From assembly GCA_004562765.1 (NCBI GenBank), contig SFRL01000002.1, positions 48,737 to 112,736 of the forward strand: a stretch of 64,000 nt of DNA, given 5' to 3'. This document shows positions 33,628-41,470 of this stretch, piece by piece. The notes under the pieces were generated by a model. The model was not told the DNA's origin. It saw nothing but the letters and a program-made list of their open reading frames with translations, and ran no database searches. Source of the DNA: a bacterium (GTDB lineage Bacteria > Bacillota > Clostridia > Lachnospirales > Lachnospiraceae). Every line of letters starts with the position of its first letter. Within the stretch, counting starts at the first letter, position 1. Position numbers and translations under genes: made by a program.

Positions 33628-33713
33628 GTATCCCTACGTTGGAATTACCCAAATCAGGTTCGTGGGTTAAAGCGACACAGCTTACTCTCAGCCTGCTTCT
33701 GCAAGCTCCCCAA
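33628..33713 (-). promoter_or_regulatory. TPP (thi-box) riboswitch
   Basis: The minus strand carries the conserved blocks of the thiamine pyrophosphate aptamer in order: GGGGAGC, CAGGCTGAGAGTAAGC, ACCCACGAACCTGATTTGGG and TAATTCCAACGTAGGGA. It precedes thiC by about 170 bases and acts through the terminator at 33535-33570. Confidence 0.97.
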
Positions 33714-33784
33714 ATTTTTTACTTCCTTATATTAGCACGAATGCGTACAGAGCGCAAGAGAAGTTTATACTGTCCTTCAAAAAA

Positions 33785-33886
33785 TCAAAGATTTACCAGC
33801 ATCTTTTTCTGAACTTTCTCAATCTCCTGTATCTCAATACTACAAAACTCTGCGCCTGTTCTGGAGTCATGTGCTATCATACACCC
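33785..33886 (-). pseudogene. C-terminal remnant of an Rpn-type gene
   Basis: An open stretch ending at TGA (33785-33787) encodes EFCSIEIQEIEKVQKKML, which matches the tail of the protein at 35359-36033 (DFCNCELQEVKTVQQKML). The region upstream of about 33890 no longer matches, so only the last 30 or so codons survive. Confidence 0.6.
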
Positions 33887-33915
33887 TTTGCTTCAGTTTG
33901 TCATTGACGGCGTAG

Positions 33916-33981
33916 TTTAATATCCATGAAAAAGGACGCTCTTGATCAAAAGTTCTCCTCATGACCAAAAACGTCCCTGCG
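33916..33981. repeat. 65-nt hairpin repeat, copy 1
   Basis: This is about 94% identical (four differences) to 35231-35295. On the minus strand it forms a 15-bp stem (GGACGTTTTTGGTCA/TGATCAAGAGCGTCC) followed by TTTTT, directly after the Rpn-like gene at 33992. Confidence 0.9.
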
Positions 33982-33991
33982 ACTAACGCCC

Positions 33992-34984
33992 CTACGGCGT
34001 GATCTGCTTCTCAAATGCTCCTACATCCGGTGCGGTAGCAGCGATCCTCAGCCACTGATCCAGCAGTTCGTTCTTTTTCTGCTCGTGAATCCGCTGCTTC
34101 AGTTGTTCGGATACTTCTCCTTTGGAAGTCAACACTGTCAATAGAGCTGCCGATAGTCCTTCAGTTCTCCCTTCAGTTCTCCCTTCAGTTCTTCCTGCCT
34201 TTCTTCCTCGTGCTTCTCCTCGTGCTTCGCTTTCTTCCATCTCCCGGGCGATAATTGCTCCTACCTTTGTCATATTTAAACACCTCCTAATCTCGTTTGC
34301 CAGTTTCTGATCTATGATTTTGTCTGAAAAACTTAGGATTCCTGCAAGTGCCATTTCCTGCACGCTTTCATCTTCAATTTCTTTTGCCAGATCTACCGCT
34401 TCATGTGCTGCTCTCTGCTGATTTTCTTTTCCTTTATACGTCAGAGGTAAGATGATCAGCTCCATCAGATCTTTGTCATCCAGTGGCTCTCTTTGCTCTA
34501 TTTTATGCTGAATACGCATCTTTACTTTTTCTGATGATATTTCACTCAAAAATCCCTCTGTTGTATAGATGACCATATCCCCTACACTTAACGCGTCACT
34601 CGTCTGATTTTTTGTCACATCAGCCGTATAGATCACGATGATACGAATCCGGAGCTTCGTGATATCTACACCTTCTTTTTGCAGTCTGCGCAGCAATCTC
34701 AACACATATCCCGCATATTTTACCTTATTTCCCACACGATAATCACTCTCATAGTCCAAAAGAGCATAGCTTCCGTCCTCCAGCAGAAACAGGTTATCCA
34801 TCCGTTTTTCGTTTGTCTCTATTGCCGGCAGATTCGTAGGTCTCACATCCACTATCTTCGGTACATCGATCCCATATACAGATAGTGATCGATTTCTCAT
34901 CGTCTCTCCAAACCATTTGGACACCACATCCTTATTTTGCGCTGTGATCCCGGTCGTACCCCGTCTTCTTTTTCTTTTGCCCAT
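33992..34984 (-). CDS. Rpn/PD-(D/E)XK nuclease family transposase-like protein
   Basis: A 330-residue protein. Residues about 70-125 hold a likely PD-(D/E)XK-type core (DGSYALLDYESDYR, then KYAGYVLRLLRRLQKEG and IIVIYTADV). This is the class usually annotated as recombination-promoting nuclease or putative transposase in Lachnospiraceae. A helical region follows (EIEDESVQEMALAGIL), then a basic linker with RTEG repeated three times (12-bp DNA repeat at 34158-34193). The start at 34984 lies seven bases after AAGGAGG. Such proteins promote DNA breakage in E. coli; a function here is inferred only. Confidence 0.7.
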   Translation of the reverse strand: MGKRKRRRGTTGITAQNKDVVSKWFGETMRNRSLSVYGIDVPKIVDVRPTNLPAIETNEKRMDNLFLLEDGSYALLDYESDYRVGNKVKYAGYVLRLLRRLQKEGVDITKLRIRIIVIYTADVTKNQTSDALSVGDMVIYTTEGFLSEISSEKVKMRIQHKIEQREPLDDKDLMELIILPLTYKGKENQQRAAHEAVDLAKEIEDESVQEMALAGILSFSDKIIDQKLANEIRRCLNMTKVGAIIAREMEESEARGEARGRKAGRTEGRTEGRTEGLSAALLTVLTSKGEVSEQLKQRIHEQKKNELLDQWLRIAATAPDVGAFEKQITP

Positions 34985-34990
34985 CCGCAT

Positions 34991-35230
34991 TCCTCCTTTT
35001 TTGCAGGAGTATCTCTGGGTCTATGTATCATCCACATCTCCTGCTTCTATTTTGTTATTGAAATTTAAGCAAGAGTTGTTTCTTCTAAGAATACATGAGA
35101 TGATCGCGACGGCAACATGTCATCGCGTATGTAAGAGAATAGTTCTAACACTATTTTTAAGAATCCGACAATTGCTTGTCTATAATGTATCATGAACACA
35201 TTGTGTTGTCCAGAGCTTTTTTATTATGCA
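34991..35230. other. intergenic stretch between two Rpn-type genes
   Basis: No convincing gene is seen. The stretch holds an imperfect inverted repeat (CGCGAC to GTCATCGCG, about 35107-35127) and presumably the promoter of the gene at 33992-34984. The adjoining bases up to 35358 contain the second hairpin repeat and 63 bases of non-coding sequence. Confidence 0.5.
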
Positions 35231-35295
35231 TTTAATATCCATAAAAAGGACGCTCTTGGTCAAAAGTTCTCTTCATGACCAAAAATGTCCCTGCG
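35231..35295. repeat. 65-nt hairpin repeat, copy 2
   Basis: This is the second copy of the repeat at 33916-33981, here downstream of the gene at 35359-36033. The 15-bp stem has one A-C mismatch where copy 1 has G-C, and a G-C pair where copy 1 has G-U. It ends in a T run on the minus strand. Confidence 0.9.
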
Positions 35296-35358
35296 CCTAC
35301 TAAAACTATGTCTGCTCCGAAAAAGACACCTACATTTTATACAACACTTATCCTTGTG

Positions 35359-36033
35359 TTAAACCTCTATTAGCATCTTTTGCTGTACAGTTTTTACTTC
35401 CTGCAATTCACAATTACAAAAATCTGCAATCTCCTCAGGAGTTTTATGATTGCGCAACATTTTTTCAATCATCTTTTGTTCGCCTTGCTCCATGCCTCTC
35501 TGCAAAATCCTATCGACTTCGCACTCAACTACTTTTCCACCCATAGCATCAAGAACCTCCTTTCTCACGTTCGGATACTTTTCCATAAGTTTCTCCGCTA
35601 CCATTCTTGCACAGAAAATAATCCTATACTTCTGGCATTCGTTCATCTGTCCACTATTGCATAAATCATCTATTCGCGAACGCATCTCTCGAAAGACATC
35701 GGACAATACTGTTCGCCATTCCCCGTTCTTCTCACTTTCGCGCAAGCTTTTCTCGTAACAGAAGCTGTGAAATGGCAATAAAAACCACAATTTTTTATCA
35801 AACAGCTCATCTAAAGAATAGCTGCGTAACTTCATGACCGGAACAGAAAAACTGATCGACCGTCCATCCGGTGTCCTGATCTCAACATTTTGAGTGAGTA
35901 TGATTTCTTCGTCGCCGCTAAAAGCTTCGCCAAACAGTTCGCTCAGCACCGGCAAAATCAGCGAGCTACACTTCTCCAGCATGGTCCGATATGCATCATC
36001 ATATGCAGTAGCAGAAACATTTTTCTGTTGCAT
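35359..36033 (-). CDS. internally deleted Rpn-type transposase-like protein
   Basis: 224 residues from the ATG at 36033 (GGGAGG upstream). The first 50 (TAYDDAYRTMLEKCSSLILP, LSELFGEAFSGDEEIILTQN) match the N-terminus of roughly 330-residue Rpn-type proteins. The text then jumps to VEIRTPDGRSISFSVPVMKL, which normally lies about 100 residues later. The intervening part in relatives carries the catalytic Asp, Glu and Gln residues of the nuclease core, so the product cannot be a normal nuclease. The rest (LDELFDKKLWFLLPF, NECQKYRIIF, GGKVVECEVDRIL) is intact. It may be a pseudogene by in-frame deletion or a retained derivative. Confidence 0.65.
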   Translation of the reverse strand: MQQKNVSATAYDDAYRTMLEKCSSLILPVLSELFGEAFSGDEEIILTQNVEIRTPDGRSISFSVPVMKLRSYSLDELFDKKLWFLLPFHSFCYEKSLRESEKNGEWRTVLSDVFREMRSRIDDLCNSGQMNECQKYRIIFCARMVAEKLMEKYPNVRKEVLDAMGGKVVECEVDRILQRGMEQGEQKMIEKMLRNHKTPEEIADFCNCELQEVKTVQQKMLIEV

Positions 36034-36246
36034 TTTACCTCCCTTAAAAGGTATTGTATAAAATGCCACAATCAAAACGCTCTCTTCTCTGCTTTTATTA
36101 TATCAACTTTTAGCTGTTACGCAAGTACACATAAATCTCATGTGTTTCTGACACGGTTGTTATATATCATATATAATCATTAATGGTAACAACTCGTTTA
36201 CCGAGTGGTAACAAAAAGTGGTAATTACAAATCACCGAATACAGTT

Positions 36247-36291
36247 CAAAAGGGAATTCCTTAGTGAACATCACCAAAGAATTCCCTTTTT
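36247..36291. terminator. terminator after tpiA
   Basis: A long near-perfect inverted repeat (AAAAGGGAATTCCTT at 36248-36262, AAGAATTCCCTTTT at 36277-36290) sits downstream of tpiA, with T runs on both sides. Confidence 0.8.
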
Positions 36292-36344
36292 TGTCTTTGT
36301 AAACTATTCTTTTTTTGTCAAAATTTCACAGAATTTTGTATCAA

Positions 36345-37091
36345 TTAGTAATTTACGATAGAACCAAAGTCAGCCTTTAAGCTTGCGCCGCCAACCAGTC
36401 CGCCGTCGATATCGGGCTGTGCGAACAGCTCTGCTGCGTTGCCTGCGTTTACAGATCCGCCGTACTGGATGCGAACTGCCTCTGCGGTAGCTGCATCGTA
36501 CATCTCTGCGATGCAGTCACGGATACCCTTGCAAACTTCCTGTGCCTGCTCTGTGGTAGCGGTCTTTCCGGTTCCGATCGCCCAGATCGGCTCGTATGCG
36601 ATCACCATGCTCTTAACCTGATCAGCAGTGATTCCTACTAAATCAGACTTGATCTGGAAACGGATCCAGTCCATGGTAACACCCATCTCTCTCTGCTCTA
36701 AGCTCTCGCCACAGCAAAGGATCGGCGTAAGACCTGCCTCGAATGCCTTCTTTACTTTCTTGTTCAGTAAAGCGTCATCCTCCTTGAAGTAATCACGGCG
36801 CTCTGAATGTCCGATGATTACATATTTTACACCTGCATCTACTAACATTGCTGCTGAGATCTCTCCGGTGTAAGCACCTTTCTCCTCAAAATACATATTC
36901 TCTGCGCCAACTGCTACGTTTGTTCCCTTCACTGCCTCAACGACCGGTACGATGTCGATCGCAGGTACACAGTAAACAACGTCTACGCTGTCAGATTTTA
37001 CCAGATCCTTCAGATCTGCACATAATTTAACTGCCTCGCTGGGAGTCATGTTCATCTTCCAGTTGCCGGCTACAATTTTACGTCTTGCCAT
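36345..37091 (-). CDS. tpiA: triosephosphate isomerase
   Basis: A 248-residue glycolytic enzyme interconverting DHAP and glyceraldehyde-3-phosphate. K12 in GNWKMN, the catalytic histidine in VIIGHSERRDYF, the glutamate in AYEPIWAIGTG and the phosphate loop YGGSVN are present. It is the last gene of gapA-pgk-tpiA, 132 bases after pgk. The gap contains a few short weak inverted repeats but no clear terminator. Confidence 0.98.
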   Translation of the reverse strand: MARRKIVAGNWKMNMTPSEAVKLCADLKDLVKSDSVDVVYCVPAIDIVPVVEAVKGTNVAVGAENMYFEEKGAYTGEISAAMLVDAGVKYVIIGHSERRDYFKEDDALLNKKVKKAFEAGLTPILCCGESLEQREMGVTMDWIRFQIKSDLVGITADQVKSMVIAYEPIWAIGTGKTATTEQAQEVCKGIRDCIAEMYDAATAEAVRIQYGGSVNAGNAAELFAQPDIDGGLVGGASLKADFGSIVNY

Positions 37092-37223
37092 TTTAAAAAA
37101 TTCCTCCGTAATTTTTTATAAGGAAGTTCGATTCACTAGGCTCGAAAATACCTCGCCAAGTTCCTTCGAACTAAGTTCGCACTAACCTCATCCATCGTCT
37201 ACGACTCGGATTCGCCAAGTGCT

Positions 37224-38456
37224 CTACTTATCGTCAGCTGCTGCTACTCCGGGAAGTGACTTGCCCTCTAAGAACTCTAAGGAAGCTCCACCACCGGTAG
37301 AAATGTGGCTCATCTTGTCACCAAGACCCATCTGATTTACTGCCGCAGCAGAATCTCCACCACCGATGATCGTGGTAGCGTCTGATTTTGCAAGTGCCTC
37401 TGCGACTGCCAGTGTTCCGGCTGCCAGAGTCGGGTTCTCGAATACACCCATGGGGCCATTCCATACGACTGTCTTTGCAGATGCAACTGCCTCTGCGAAC
37501 AGTTCACGGCTCTTAGGTCCGATATCACATCCCTCACGGTCTGCAGGCATGTTTTCTGAATCTACGATGAGCGTATCTACATCTGCATCGATAGGGTTCG
37601 GGAAATCTGTGATAGTTACAGCGTCTACCGGAAGTAAGATCTTCTTGCCAAGCTTTTCTGCCTTTGCAAGCATCTCTTTACAGTAATCGATCTTGGTCTC
37701 ATCTAACATAGACTTTCCGATCTCTAAGCCCTGTGCCTTTAAGAAGGTATATGCCATACCACCACCGATGATCAGGGTATCGGCCTTCTCAAGTAAGTTA
37801 TCGATAACATTCAGCTTGTCTGCTACCTTTGCACCACCAAGAATCGCTACGAAAGGACGAACCGGGTTCTCCACTGCGTTTCCTAAGAAATCGATCTCTT
37901 TCTGCATTAAGTAACCAACTACGCAATCGCCGCCTTTTGCGCGAACGAATTCTGTCACACCGGCAACAGATGCATGTGCTCTATGAGCAGAACCAAAAGC
38001 GTCACATACATATACATCACAAAGGTCTGCCAACTCTTTTGCAAATGCAGTTCCTGCTTCGGTAGGCTTTGTCTCTTCTTTTCCGCGGAAACGGGTATTC
38101 TGAAGAAGAACAACATCTCCGTCTTTCATAGCTGCGACAGCATCTGTAGCAGCCTGACCGGTTACGTTATCATCATTTACAAATGTAATCTTCTTGCCAA
38201 GTCTCTCCTCAAGTGCTGCAGCAACAGGAGCAAGTGACTCTCCCTCGTTGGGGCCGTTCTTAACTTTTCCAAGATGTGAGCAAAGGATCACTTTACCGCC
38301 GTCCTTAATCAATTTCTCGATCGTCGGCATAGCGCCTTTGATACGATTATCATCTGTGATCTTTCCATCCTTTAAAGGTACGTTGAAGTCGCATCTCACG
38401 AGGACGCGCTTGCCTGCTACGTTGATGTCATCAACGGATTTCTTATTTAATCCCAT
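37224..38456 (-). CDS. pgk: phosphoglycerate kinase
   Basis: A 410-residue glycolytic ATP-producing kinase. The N-terminal RVLVRCDFNVPLKDG, the nucleotide-binding GGAKVADKL and GGGMAYTFL, the GPMGVFE segment and the C-terminal GGGDSAAAV are all in place. It lies between gapA and tpiA; a perfect terminator precedes it, so it may be expressed at a lower level than gapA. Confidence 0.98.
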   Translation of the reverse strand: MGLNKKSVDDINVAGKRVLVRCDFNVPLKDGKITDDNRIKGAMPTIEKLIKDGGKVILCSHLGKVKNGPNEGESLAPVAAALEERLGKKITFVNDDNVTGQAATDAVAAMKDGDVVLLQNTRFRGKEETKPTEAGTAFAKELADLCDVYVCDAFGSAHRAHASVAGVTEFVRAKGGDCVVGYLMQKEIDFLGNAVENPVRPFVAILGGAKVADKLNVIDNLLEKADTLIIGGGMAYTFLKAQGLEIGKSMLDETKIDYCKEMLAKAEKLGKKILLPVDAVTITDFPNPIDADVDTLIVDSENMPADREGCDIGPKSRELFAEAVASAKTVVWNGPMGVFENPTLAAGTLAVAEALAKSDATTIIGGGDSAAAVNQMGLGDKMSHISTGGGASLEFLEGKSLPGVAAADDK

Positions 38457-38489
38457 GATTAAACCTCCAATAATTTTTTATGTAAAAAA

Positions 38490-38513
38490 GGTCCGGTCCA
38501 AACTGACCGGACC
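38490..38513. terminator. strong hairpin between gapA and pgk
   Basis: The 9-bp GC-rich stem GGTCCGGTC/GACCGGACC (38490-38498 and 38505-38513) is followed by TTTTTTT on the minus strand. On the plus strand a CTTTTTG follows, so it is bidirectional. Confidence 0.9.
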
Positions 38514-38548
38514 CTTTTTGAGTCGTTGTAATTCGAGTCTTGTGAATC

Positions 38549-39550
38549 TTATGCTAACTCAGAGAAGTACTTAATGGTACGAACCATCTGAGAGGTATAA
38601 GAGTTCTCGTTGTCATACCAAGAAACAACCTGTACTAAGTTGTCCTCGCCAACCATGGTCTGGGTTGCATCGAAGATTGAACCATAGGTGCTTCCTACGA
38701 TATCAGAAGATACGATCTCATCCTCGTTGTAGCCGAAAGACTCGGTAGAAGCTGCCTTCATAGCTGCGTTGATCTCTTCCTTGGTTACAGACTTCTCAAC
38801 AGTTGCAACTAAGATCGTGGTAGATCCGGTAGGGGTAGGAACACGCTGAGCAGATCCGATCAGCTTTCCGTTTAACTCAGGGATAACTAAGCCGATTGCC
38901 TTAGCAGCTCCGGTAGAGTTGGGAACGATGTTTACAGCGCCTGCGCGGGATCTTCTTAAGTCACCCTTTCTCTGAGGTCCGTCAAGGATCATCTGATCTC
39001 CGGTGTAAGCATGGATGGTGCTCATGATACCGGACTTGATGCCTGCCAGATCGTTCAGAGCCTTAGCCATAGGTGCTAAACAGTTTGTTGTACAAGAAGC
39101 TGCGGAAATGATGGTATCCTCAGGCTTTAAGGTTGTGTGGTTTACATTGTATACGATAGTAGGAAGATCGTTTCCTGCAGGTGCAGAGATAACAACCTTA
39201 CGAGCGCCGGCATTGATGTGAGCCTGAGCCTTCTCTTTGCTGGTGTAGAAACCAGAGCACTCTAATACTACGTCTACCTTTAACTCACCCCAAGGGCAGT
39301 TGTTTGCATCGGGAAATGCATAGATCTTGATTGTCTGTCCGTTTACAGTGATGGAATCATCGCCTGCAGAAACGGTATCAGCTAATGCGTACTTACCCTG
39401 TGATGAATCATACTTTAACAGATGTGCTAACATCTTAGGGCTTGTTAAATCGTTGATTGCTACTACTTCATAACCCTCTGCTCCGAACATCTGTCTGAAA
39501 GCAAGACGACCGATACGGCCAAAACCATTGATTGCTACTCTTACTGCCAT
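38549..39550 (-). CDS. gapA: glyceraldehyde-3-phosphate dehydrogenase, type I
   Basis: A 333-residue NAD-dependent enzyme. The Rossmann motif INGFGRIGRLAFR and the active-site SAASCTTNCLAP (Cys near 151, His in TIHAYTGDQ) are clear. It opens the glycolytic run gapA-pgk-tpiA and has a near-consensus promoter at 39616-39644. A good ribosome site (AGGAGG) precedes it. Confidence 0.98.
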   Translation of the reverse strand: MAVRVAINGFGRIGRLAFRQMFGAEGYEVVAINDLTSPKMLAHLLKYDSSQGKYALADTVSAGDDSITVNGQTIKIYAFPDANNCPWGELKVDVVLECSGFYTSKEKAQAHINAGARKVVISAPAGNDLPTIVYNVNHTTLKPEDTIISAASCTTNCLAPMAKALNDLAGIKSGIMSTIHAYTGDQMILDGPQRKGDLRRSRAGAVNIVPNSTGAAKAIGLVIPELNGKLIGSAQRVPTPTGSTTILVATVEKSVTKEEINAAMKAASTESFGYNEDEIVSSDIVGSTYGSIFDATQTMVGEDNLVQVVSWYDNENSYTSQMVRTIKYFSELA

Positions 39551-39615
39551 TTTGAATTCCTCCTAAGAATTTAATAATGTTGTTTTTGCAAATGGGACAC
39601 GCCCAATCTGATGTC

Positions 39616-39644
39616 ATTGTACTAAATTATAAACAAAAATTCAA
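39616..39644 (-). promoter_or_regulatory. promoter of gapA
   Basis: On the minus strand TTGAAT (39644-39639) and TACAAT (39621-39616) are 17 bp apart, about 65 bases before the gapA ATG. Confidence 0.7.
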
Positions 39645-39694
39645 CCCCCTATTCTTAGTTTGTTAAATTTTTATCTATGTATATCTTCTATCAC

Positions 39695-39723
39695 TTGACA
39701 TTTTGTGCAAAACTTTACACAAT
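39695..39723 (+). promoter_or_regulatory. promoter of the PHP phosphatase gene
   Basis: TTGACA (39695-39700) and CACAAT (39718-39723) with 17 bp between them lie about 60 bases before the ATG at 39787. Confidence 0.55.
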
Positions 39724-39786
39724 GGTATAGAAAGTAACACGGCTGCAGATAGAATCCGGCCGCTGATGACAAAGGAGATGAATGAC

Positions 39787-40596
39787 ATGCTATGGGATAC
39801 ACACATGCACTGCCGGTTTTCCGGCGACAGTGAGGCTGACCCGGTCGATATGATAAAAGCGGCAAAAAATGCCGGACTGGACGGTATCTGTTTTACCGAT
39901 CATCTGGATTATGATTTTCCGTCTGATCCGCCGGATCTGTTCGTGCTGGATCTGGAGGCTTACGAGCAGGCGATCCCCGCTCTGACAAAAAAATACGAAG
40001 ATATTCTCCCTGTCCTTCACGGCATTGAAATCGGTGTCCAGCCACACCTGCATGAGAAGCTGCGTGAGGTCATCCGCACCCACAACTATGATCAGGTCAT
40101 CTGTTCCTCCCATGCGATCGATGGTCAGGACCCTTATTATAAGACGTTTTTTGTGGGACGTGAAGAACATGAGGCATATCAGCGCTATTTTGAATCGATC
40201 CTCGAAAATCTGGATGGATTTTCGGATTTTGATGTGTATGGCCACATTGATTATGTCGTGCGCTATGGTCCGAATACCAACAAATTCTATTCCTACGACG
40301 CATACGCAGACGTGCTCGATGCCATCTTAAAGAAACTCATTGATATGGGCAAAGGCATCGAGATCAACACCGGCGGCTTTAAATACGGACTCGGTCATCC
40401 GAATCCGTGCGAGGATATTTTAAGGCACTACCGCTCTTTCGGCGGTGAGATCATCACCATCGGCTCTGACGCCCACGAACCGAAGCATATCGCTTATGAT
40501 TTTGCAAAGGTGCCCCGCATTCTCCGCGAGGCAGGCTTTACGCATTACACGATATTTGAAAAACGACAGCCACGTTTTCTTCCGCTGCCTGAATAA
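39787..40596 (+). CDS. PHP-family histidinol-phosphatase-like protein
   Basis: A 269-residue PHP-domain protein (HisJ/HisK class). Metal-binding motifs appear in order: WDTHMHCRFSGD, FTDHLDYDFP, HGIEIGVQ, SSHAIDGQDPYY, YGHIDYV and GSDAHEPKH. The family releases phosphate from histidinol phosphate, but relatives act on other substrates, and no his gene is nearby, so the assignment is by family only. The start at 39787 follows AAAGGAG by nine bases; upstream ATGs at 39766 and 39778 are badly spaced. It runs on with the gene at 40652. Confidence 0.9.
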   Translation: MLWDTHMHCRFSGDSEADPVDMIKAAKNAGLDGICFTDHLDYDFPSDPPDLFVLDLEAYEQAIPALTKKYEDILPVLHGIEIGVQPHLHEKLREVIRTHNYDQVICSSHAIDGQDPYYKTFFVGREEHEAYQRYFESILENLDGFSDFDVYGHIDYVVRYGPNTNKFYSYDAYADVLDAILKKLIDMGKGIEINTGGFKYGLGHPNPCEDILRHYRSFGGEIITIGSDAHEPKHIAYDFAKVPRILREAGFTHYTIFEKRQPRFLPLPE

Positions 40597-40651
40597 TACT
40601 TCTGCCCGTTCACAGCTGCGACATAAATAATGAAGTAAAAGGAGATTTGCC

Positions 40652-41422
40652 ATGAACAAAAATATTGCCACCTTTCCCCTGACGGAAGCTTTCCGCGCCG
40701 GAGATGAATGCCCGTTTTGCAATCTGGAGCGCTCTGCGGAACAGCACGCCATCTCTTTTATCTTAGGTTCTGCCTATATGGAGGATGATATTCGCGCGGC
40801 AACCGACGCGACCGGTTTTTGCAGACACCACTATAAGATGATGTATGATTACGGTAACCGTCTGGGCAGCGCCTGGATCCTGAGCACGCACATGAAGAAA
40901 CTGAACGAAGAGCTCACAAAGGAACTGAAAGATTTTACGCCCGGCAAGACTTCCATGATCAGCCGCATGAAAAAGACGGACATGTCAGGTGAGAGCGCGC
41001 CGCAGACTTCCATCGGCAGCTGGGTGAAGAAAAAGACAGACAGCTGCTATGTATGCGATCATTTTAACGAAATCTACGGGCGCTATCTGGATGTGTTTTT
41101 TGACATGCTGAAAAAAGACACGGAATTTCAGGAGCTGTTTAAGCAGAGCAAGGGCTTTTGTCTGCCCCACTTCGGCGATCTGATGGAAGCCGCTGAGAAG
41201 CGTCTGAATGATGCGCAGAAGAAGGAATTGTACCCGCAGATCTTTGCTATGATGCAGGAAAACATGGAGCGTGTGCAGAAGGATGTGGCGTGGTTCGTGG
41301 AAAAAAATGACTATCGCAACAAAGACAAGGACTGGGGGCAGTCACGGGATTCCATCCAGCGCGCCATGCAAAAATGCGCCGGCGGATACCCTGCCGACCC
41401 GGTATTCAAACTGGATCCATAA
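40652..41422 (+). CDS. DUF6062-like cysteine-pair protein
   Basis: A 256-residue cytoplasmic protein of unknown function. It has paired cysteines and histidines: CPFCNLE at residues 24-27, GFCRHHYKMM near 55, CYVCDHF near 133 and GFCLPHFGDL near 172. This pattern suggests two metal-binding or redox half-sites. The rest is charged and helical. I assign it to DUF6062 by pattern, without an alignment. It is 55 bases after the PHP gene with AAGGAG upstream, so the two are probably cotranscribed, ending at a strong terminator. Confidence 0.7.
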   Translation: MNKNIATFPLTEAFRAGDECPFCNLERSAEQHAISFILGSAYMEDDIRAATDATGFCRHHYKMMYDYGNRLGSAWILSTHMKKLNEELTKELKDFTPGKTSMISRMKKTDMSGESAPQTSIGSWVKKKTDSCYVCDHFNEIYGRYLDVFFDMLKKDTEFQELFKQSKGFCLPHFGDLMEAAEKRLNDAQKKELYPQIFAMMQENMERVQKDVAWFVEKNDYRNKDKDWGQSRDSIQRAMQKCAGGYPADPVFKLDP

Positions 41423-41460
41423 AAAACACCCGGTCGTGCATTTGCACGGTCGGGTGTTTT
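41423..41460. terminator. bidirectional terminator
   Basis: An almost continuous 18-bp inverted repeat (AAAACACCCG to CGGGTGTTTT, with CGTGCA/TGCACG at the tip) lies between the convergent DUF6062-like and uxuA genes. T runs follow on both strands. Confidence 0.9.
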
Positions 41461-41470
41461 TGATTCAAGA

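Noticed and set aside
33916..35295. Repeats as part of a CRISPR array
   Set aside because: There are only two copies, 1.25 kb apart, each with an intact gene between or beside it; no spacers or cas genes exist.
37092..37223. Terminator between pgk and tpiA
   Set aside because: Several short inverted repeats occur, but none has a good stem plus T run.
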